A stretch of 11,401 nucleotides of DNA from NCBI GenBank assembly GCA_002439285.1, contig DJTQ01000445.1:1-11401 (forward strand), read 5' to 3'. This DNA comes from Paenibacillaceae bacterium UBA6304 (lineage in GTDB: Bacteria > Bacillota > Bacilli > Paenibacillales > Paenibacillaceae). Made by a program: the position numbers and the translations under genes. The notes below the pieces were generated by a model. It ran no database searches. It saw only the letters and a program-made list of their open reading frames with translations, and had not been told where the DNA came from. Below, piece after piece: positions 8,164 to 11,401 of this stretch; position 1 is the first letter of the stretch; the number at the start of each line of letters is the position of its first letter.

Positions 8164-8302
8164 GCACCCTTTGAAATTATGATCTTACACCCAACTGCCT
8201 AGCGAGTAAAATGAGAGAATAAGAGGACAAGGAGCGGGAGTCATTGTTGCAGAATTAGTGACAGAGAGGCAATTTTCCAGGATATTCATCCTATTTCGCT
8301 TA

Positions 8303-8331
8303 ATTTTAACATATTTTTGTAGGTTGAAATA
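8303..8331 (-). promoter_or_regulatory. Weak candidate promoter for the GGDEF/EAL gene
   Basis: On the minus strand TAAAAT (8303-8308, one mismatch to the -10 consensus) has TATTTC (8326-8331, poor -35) 17 bases upstream. The region 8164-8370 lies after the transporter terminator and carries no supportable gene. A leader of about 135 bases would result. No c-di-GMP riboswitch consensus was recognised in it. Confidence 0.3.
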
Positions 8332-8370
8332 GGCTTTTTTACCTAACTCTTCAATCTTGGATTGCACATA

Positions 8371-8412
8371 AAAAAGACCGGCCACTACTCCTGTGAGAGC
8401 GCGACCAGTCTT
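8371..8412 (-). terminator. Terminator of the formate/nitrite transporter gene
   Basis: Read leftwards, AAGACTGGTC and GGCCGGTCTT form a 10-bp stem with two G-U pairs around a loop of about 19 bases, followed by a T run. It begins eight bases after the transporter stop and separates that gene from the GGDEF/EAL gene. Confidence 0.8.
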
Positions 8413-8419
8413 ATCATTC

Positions 8420-9226
8420 TTATAATTTTGCCGAATCGTCCGTATTCTCCGCGTCCAAAAACGGTTTGTTAACAAAATAGTACATATAGCCCATTAACAA
8501 AACACCGCCTACCAGATTGCCCAGCGTGACCGGAATCAGATTGTGCACGACCCCGCCAAAGGAAATGGTGCCTGGGTGGTTCAACACCAGTGCAATGGCA
8601 AATGTACACATATTAGCAATGCTGTGCTCATATCCCGAAATAAAGAAGCAAAAAACGAACAGCATCATCGCAAACATTTTGGCGCCATCGCCCTGTAATG
8701 ACATCGGAACGAAGAAGGCTAGACAGACTAGCCAATTACATAGAATCGCCCGGAAGAACAACTCTATGGTCGAGGTGCTCATTTTGTGCTCCACGACATT
8801 CAACAGGAAGCTGTTGACAGCGGTATCGTCAAAAAGTCCGGTCAAATAAATTAGCAGCGCAAAGGCACAGGCTCCCAAAATATTCCCAATATAGCTTAAG
8901 ACCCACAGTTTAACGACTTGCAGCCATTTCAGCTTCTTTCGCAGCGCCGCATAAGTATAATAAAATGTATTTCCGGTAAACAGATCCCCTCCGCCATAAG
9001 CGATCAGGATAATTGCCGCGCCGAACGTAATGGCGGCCATCGGATAAGTCAACGGGGAATGCTCCATGTAGAAGAAGTTCCCGCTCTTGAAGGCTACGAT
9101 GACCCCGAATCCGATGAACATGCTCGCAAGCATGGCTCTGGCGATGTAACGAAGCTGGCTTTGCTTGAAGATCTTATACTTTTTTAGCGCCAGCTCTTCC
9201 ACTTTTAGCAGAGATTCAGTTTCCAT
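8420..9226 (-). CDS. Formate/nitrite transporter family protein (YwcJ-like)
   Basis: A pentameric inner-membrane channel of the FNT family that moves formate, nitrite or similar small anions. The protein is 268 residues with about six hydrophobic helices, the normal length. Diagnostic motifs are ASMFIGFGV (34-42), AYGGGDLFTGN (76-86), CNWLVCLA (163-170), and FFISGYEHSIANM (194-206) with the central pore histidine H201. The N-terminus and several long blocks resemble Bacillus subtilis YwcJ as I remember it; this comparison is from memory. The start ATG has AGGGAGG four bases upstream. The gene appears to be a single transcription unit, with a candidate promoter at 9254-9281 and a terminator at 8371-8412. 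Nitrite versus formate specificity cannot be decided here, as no nitrite reductase or formate lyase gene is nearby. Confidence 0.94.
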   Translation of the reverse strand: METESLLKVEELALKKYKIFKQSQLRYIARAMLASMFIGFGVIVAFKSGNFFYMEHSPLTYPMAAITFGAAIILIAYGGGDLFTGNTFYYTYAALRKKLKWLQVVKLWVLSYIGNILGACAFALLIYLTGLFDDTAVNSFLLNVVEHKMSTSTIELFFRAILCNWLVCLAFFVPMSLQGDGAKMFAMMLFVFCFFISGYEHSIANMCTFAIALVLNHPGTISFGGVVHNLIPVTLGNLVGGVLLMGYMYYFVNKPFLDAENTDDSAKL

Positions 9227-9253
9227 AGTGCCTCCCTTGTATTATTTCTCCTC

Positions 9254-9281
9254 ATTTTCCATAAATACAGGAGGTTGTCAA
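9254..9281 (-). promoter_or_regulatory. Candidate promoter of the formate/nitrite transporter gene
   Basis: On the minus strand a perfect -35 box TTGACA (9276-9281) and GAAAAT (9254-9259, four of six matches to the -10 consensus) are 16 bases apart. The predicted start of transcription is about 20 bases before the ATG, leaving room for the Shine-Dalgarno. The Fur box is more than 70 bases further upstream, so direct Fur control of this promoter is not evident. Confidence 0.5.
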
Positions 9282-9311
9282 GTGAACAGTGATTCGCGGA
9301 GATTCTCCTTA

Positions 9312-9340
9312 TTTACTTTTTGCTCTTTATTGTGCATAAT
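9312..9340 (+). promoter_or_regulatory. Candidate promoter of the Fur-controlled small gene
   Basis: TTTACT (9312-9317, four of six matches to the -35 consensus) and CATAAT (9335-9340, five of six to the -10) are 17 bases apart. Transcription would start near 9347, just ahead of the Fur box. An alternative -10, TATGAT at 9355-9360, overlaps the box itself. Confidence 0.45.
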
Positions 9341-9356
9341 GATAATTAACAGCATA

Positions 9357-9376
9357 TGATAATGATTATCATTATC
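9357..9376. promoter_or_regulatory. Fur box (iron-responsive operator)
   Basis: GATAATGATTATCATTATC at 9358-9376 differs from the classical 19-bp Fur consensus only at the central base and is a perfect 9-1-9 palindrome. The Bacillus 7-1-7 form TGATAATnATTATCA is also exact at 9357-9371, and a second copy offset by six bases matches except for its last base. A further ATAATGAT copy lies at 9336-9343. Fur with bound iron would repress transcription towards the small gene at 9433. Confidence 0.85.
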
Positions 9377-9432
9377 TTTCCATTCAAACAAAAGCGATTC
9401 ATTTATTATTCACATAAAGGAGTAGGAAGCCC

Positions 9433-9579
9433 ATGAAAGTATCTACCCGCAAATCTTCGCTACAAATCGACGATTACTTGGATCTGCTGAACCTGGCGGT
9501 CAGCTTGGGGGATGTTAAGTGGCAGAAGGAGATTCTCCGCAAGCTGGAATATGTGCAAGCCGATCTGCAGCCCCGGTAA
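9433..9579 (+). CDS. Small 48-residue protein downstream of a Fur box, unknown function
   Basis: I do not recognise this family. The ATG at 9433 opens a 48-codon frame ending in TAA, with AAAGGAG (9416-9422) ten bases upstream and a second purine-rich stretch AGGAAG closer in. The N-terminus is basic (MKVSTRKSS). The middle, IDDYLDLLNLAVSLGD, and the following KWQKEILRKLEYVQADL read as two amphipathic helices with leucines at regular spacing. No signal peptide or cysteines are present. It is the first gene after the Fur box and the only one before a terminator at 9679-9725, so it is probably made when iron is scarce. The Bacillus subtilis Fur-regulated small proteins FbpA, FbpB and FbpC are a functional parallel, but no sequence match is claimed. 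Coding status is supported by its ribosome binding site and codon pattern and remains a prediction. Confidence 0.7.
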   Translation: MKVSTRKSSLQIDDYLDLLNLAVSLGDVKWQKEILRKLEYVQADLQPR

Positions 9580-9603
9580 ACGTCACCCTTTCCGGTCAGC
9601 GCA

Positions 9604-9633
9604 TTGACAAATTCAGGACACTTCGTGTATATT
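9604..9633 (+). promoter_or_regulatory. Strong candidate promoter ahead of a hairpin leader
   Basis: A perfect -35 box TTGACA (9604-9609) and TATATT (9628-9633, five of six matches) are 18 bases apart. The spacer holds a small palindrome, ACAC-TTC-GTGT (9618-9628), that could bind a repressor. Transcription would begin near 9640, 39 bases before a terminator hairpin and about 150 bases before the next gene at 9793. Confidence 0.6.
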
Positions 9634-9678
9634 TTACAAATAATAGGATACCGAGATACGACGGAAAGATAAGGGAAG

Positions 9679-9725
9679 CACCCGTATTGCCAAGGCCGAT
9701 TGCGCCTGGCTTGCGGGTGTTTTTT
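9679..9725 (+). terminator. Intrinsic terminator or attenuator upstream of the secreted-protein gene
   Basis: CACCCG (9679-9684) pairs with CGGGTG (9714-9719). Inside it, GCCAAGGC pairs with GCCTGGC with a single bulged base, and TTTTTT (9720-9725) follows. The structure can end transcripts of the small gene at 9433-9579. It also stands between the promoter at 9604-9633 and the gene at 9793. An alternative ATACG/CGTAT pairing (9656-9660 with 9683-9687) would break the base of the stem. Confidence 0.8.
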
Positions 9726-9792
9726 GTCGTGTTCCGGTCTCACACCGGCTTGCTTCTGTCCGCCGGATCAAAGAACTAGAGAGGTGGTTTCC

Positions 9793-10614
9793 ATGAAAAA
9801 GTATGCCCGAATTACCGCGTATGCGCTCATCTTCACCATGTTGACGATGTCGGCTTGGGGGGAACGGACCGCCATGGCGGCGGCCATTGAATTTACCGAT
9901 TCCCTGAACACCCAAGTCAACAAGGCGGCCGACGAGGCCGGAGGCACAAAGCGGACCAAGCTTCTCAAACAGTACGCCGATTTCTCCAAGACACAGAAGG
10001 ACCTGTCCTCCTTGGACTCCAAAATCTCGGCGCTGCATTACAACAACGAAACCAGGCTAACGGCCGCCCGAAAAAAGTTGAAGGAGATCGATAAGAGTAC
10101 CATCGCCAAGCTGGATGAGCAGGTCAAATCGGTAAAAAACAAGTACCAGCCCCTATTCGACTCTTACTCTACGGTCAGCAAACAGGCCACCGCCGCTAAG
10201 AAGCTGAAGGACAAATCGTTGTACTCCTTGCTCAAGACACAAGCCGACGGGTTAAAGACGGCCAGCACGCTGGCAAGGCAGGACATTCGAAACAAAGAAT
10301 CGGCACTGCAGGCGGCCAAAAAGGAGAGAACCCGGAAGACGGAAGAAATCCGCAAAATATTGGGGGAAGTCGATCCGCATAAAACCAAGATCAAATCGGA
10401 GAAAAGCATCATTTCATCCTCGAACAAGCTGATTACCACGGAGTGGAGCAATTTTAAAGCTGCTGTAAAAAAAAGCGACGCCGATCGCAGCTCCGATGCG
10501 CTGGCCCGCTTGCTTACACTCTCTGCTCAGGTCCAGAAGAACAAGCAGAACATGTACAACTTGGAAGAGAAAATATCGGCATCGATTCTAAAGGCCGAAA
10601 AGAAAATGCCGTAA
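9793..10614 (+). CDS. Secreted lysine-rich helical protein, unknown function
   Basis: I do not recognise a named family. The ATG at 9793 follows AGGTGG by five bases and gives 273 residues; a longer in-frame start at 9700 would begin inside the terminator and is unlikely. Residues 1-31 form a signal peptide with a KK start, a hydrophobic core (ITAYALIFTMLTMSA) and an AMAAA cleavage region, so the product is probably exported. The mature part is almost entirely charged helix with many lysines, heptad-like hydrophobic spacing and no cysteines or tryptophan-rich repeats. Coiled-coil stretches are likely at about 50-115 and 150-265. No membrane anchor, sorting motif or enzymatic domain is visible. 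It may be a cell-envelope or matrix coiled-coil protein; that is inference. A leader with promoter and terminator hairpin precedes it, and the downstream AraC-type gene is convergent. Confidence 0.85.
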   Translation: MKKYARITAYALIFTMLTMSAWGERTAMAAAIEFTDSLNTQVNKAADEAGGTKRTKLLKQYADFSKTQKDLSSLDSKISALHYNNETRLTAARKKLKEIDKSTIAKLDEQVKSVKNKYQPLFDSYSTVSKQATAAKKLKDKSLYSLLKTQADGLKTASTLARQDIRNKESALQAAKKERTRKTEEIRKILGEVDPHKTKIKSEKSIISSSNKLITTEWSNFKAAVKKSDADRSSDALARLLTLSAQVQKNKQNMYNLEEKISASILKAEKKMP

Positions 10615-10664
10615 ATAAGCGGGCTTTAGGCAAAGGATGAGCCCATTGCACGGGAATACACTTG

Positions 10665-10712
10665 AAATAAAAAGGGCAGCCCCTGCTCACCGGAGGTGTA
10701 CAGGGAACTGCC
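10665..10712 (-). terminator. Terminator of the AraC-type regulator gene
   Basis: Read leftwards, the arms GGCAG, CCCTG and CACC pair with GGTG, CAGGG and CTGCC across short internal bulges (10675-10712). The run CTTTTTATTT follows. The stem totals about 14 base pairs. It lies 70 bases past the stop at 10782. On the plus strand no T run follows, so it serves mainly the leftward gene. Confidence 0.78.
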
Positions 10713-10781
10713 TTAGGTTGATGTCATGAGATGAATGCCGCTTTCTTCGTTAATTCATTTATGTTCCGGCTCTTCTTATTC

Positions 10782-11401
10782 TTACTCTTCTTCCGGTGAT
10801 TCCCGCTCGTTGAGACTTTCACTTCCGACAAACAGCTTGCCGCGATATTCAAAGGGAGATATACCTTCAAGCTCTTTGAATACCCGGGAGAAGTGCCGGG
10901 AGTTCTCAAATCCGACTGCCGCGCTGATCTCCGACAATTTGAGCGATCCTTTGCCGATTAATTCCTTGGCTTTGCGGATCCTTACCTTCTTCAGATAAGT
11001 TACGAAGCTCTCCCCGGTATAGGCCTTAAATGCCTCACTGAAGTAGGAGTAATTTAAGGATACATAATTGCTCACGATCGCCATATTTAGTGGACGATGG
11101 TAGTTTGTCTCAATATAATGTACAGCATCCTTCATATCCCCGTGCTCGCTATGTGCCGAGCGAATCTCTTTAATATATTCGTTCAGGCTGAGCATTAGTT
11201 GTTCCAGAGAACGGAAATAATCATGGAAATGGCGGAAATTGGACAGGTCCCCCACCTTGCGGTAGAGCTTAATGACCTCAATGGATGCTTCCCCATACAT
11301 CCGGAATACCTCGTCAAGGACCTGTTCATTAATCTGATTGCTTACGGCATGCAGATAGTCGATATCCATCCCCGCCAATTGGTCAATCTTAAATATTTCA
11401 T
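10782..11401 (-). CDS. AraC-type transcriptional regulator, C-terminal part (YesN-like response regulator likely)
   Basis: The frame is open from the right edge of the window to the TAA at 10782, about 206 codons, and no good start lies inside, so the N-terminus is outside. The apparent TTG start at 11378 is internal. The last 100 or so residues before the tail are an AraC/XylS double helix-turn-helix. The first helix pair includes MAIVSNYVSLNYSYFSEAFK, the second LSEISAAVGFENSRHFSRVF, ending with the family signature GISPFEYR. An acidic tail (NERESPEEE) follows. The preceding helical linker (VIKLYRKVGDLSNFRHFHDY, then LEQLMLSLNEYIKEI) resembles the linker of Paenibacillus YesN-type response regulators that pair with YesM-like sensor kinases. 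If so, a receiver domain lies beyond the edge; that is inference. A strong terminator follows at 10665-10712. Confidence 0.92.
   Translation of the reverse strand, partial: EIFKIDQLAGMDIDYLHAVSNQINEQVLDEVFRMYGEASIEVIKLYRKVGDLSNFRHFHDYFRSLEQLMLSLNEYIKEIRSAHSEHGDMKDAVHYIETNYHRPLNMAIVSNYVSLNYSYFSEAFKAYTGESFVTYLKKVRIRKAKELIGKGSLKLSEISAAVGFENSRHFSRVFKELEGISPFEYRGKLFVGSESLNERESPEEE

Noticed and set aside
8197..8310. 34-codon frame (MNILENCLSV start) upstream of the GGDEF/EAL gene
   Set aside because: No properly spaced ribosome binding site, and the composition does not look coding.
9640..9725. Known riboswitch class in the leader before 9793
   Set aside because: No consensus of the c-di-GMP, c-di-AMP, SAM, TPP, ZTP, fluoride, preQ1 or guanidine classes could be recognised by eye; only the terminator stem is clear.
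9700..9792. 31-residue N-terminal extension of the secreted-protein gene
   Set aside because: The extension begins within the terminator stem and has no ribosome binding site, while the ATG at 9793 has both a ribosome binding site and a proper signal peptide behind it.
10621..10644. Hairpin GGGCT/AGCCC just after the secreted-protein gene as its terminator
   Set aside because: Five base pairs with a 14-base loop and no T run.

Overview
The window looks like chromosomal DNA from a Gram-positive, low-to-mid GC Firmicute, most probably Paenibacillus or a close relative. The reasons are strong AGGAGG-type ribosome binding sites with GTG and TTG starts, a Bacillus-style xylA/xylR arrangement with a ROK-family XylR and a TTAGTTT/AAACTAA operator, a YwcJ-like formate/nitrite transporter, and a YesN-like AraC-type regulator. 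The genus is inferred; no marker gene is present.

Left part (1-4034): the xylose module. xylA (xylose isomerase) and xylB (xylulokinase, cut by the left edge) run leftwards. xylR (xylose repressor) diverges to the right. The 228-bp gap between xylA and xylR holds overlapping operator palindromes that cover the -35 box of a candidate xylA promoter, and a strong hairpin in the xylA leader. A perfect terminator-like hairpin lies between xylA and xylB, so xylB is probably expressed at a lower level by read-through. A bidirectional terminator closes xylR.

Middle part (4038-8163): two leftward genes. The first is a nucleoside hydrolase that starts with TTG. Upstream of it is a 1027-residue membrane c-di-GMP protein with an extracytoplasmic SBP_bac_3 sensor, one membrane segment, two PAS-like domains, GGDEF and EAL.

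Right part (8371-11401): a leftward formate/nitrite channel gene with its own terminator. Divergent from it is a 48-codon gene behind a near-consensus Fur box, too short for usual ORF calling. A strong promoter-like sequence and an intrinsic terminator follow, and then a gene for a secreted, lysine-rich, helical protein of unknown function. Convergent with that is the C-terminal part of an AraC-type regulator cut by the right edge, with a strong terminator hairpin between them.

No rRNA, tRNA, CRISPR array, insertion sequence or phage gene was seen, and no gene-free stretch exceeds about 260 bases. Most of the window is ordinary metabolic and regulatory DNA. The least explained parts are the Fur-controlled small gene and the promoter-terminator unit at 9604-9725.
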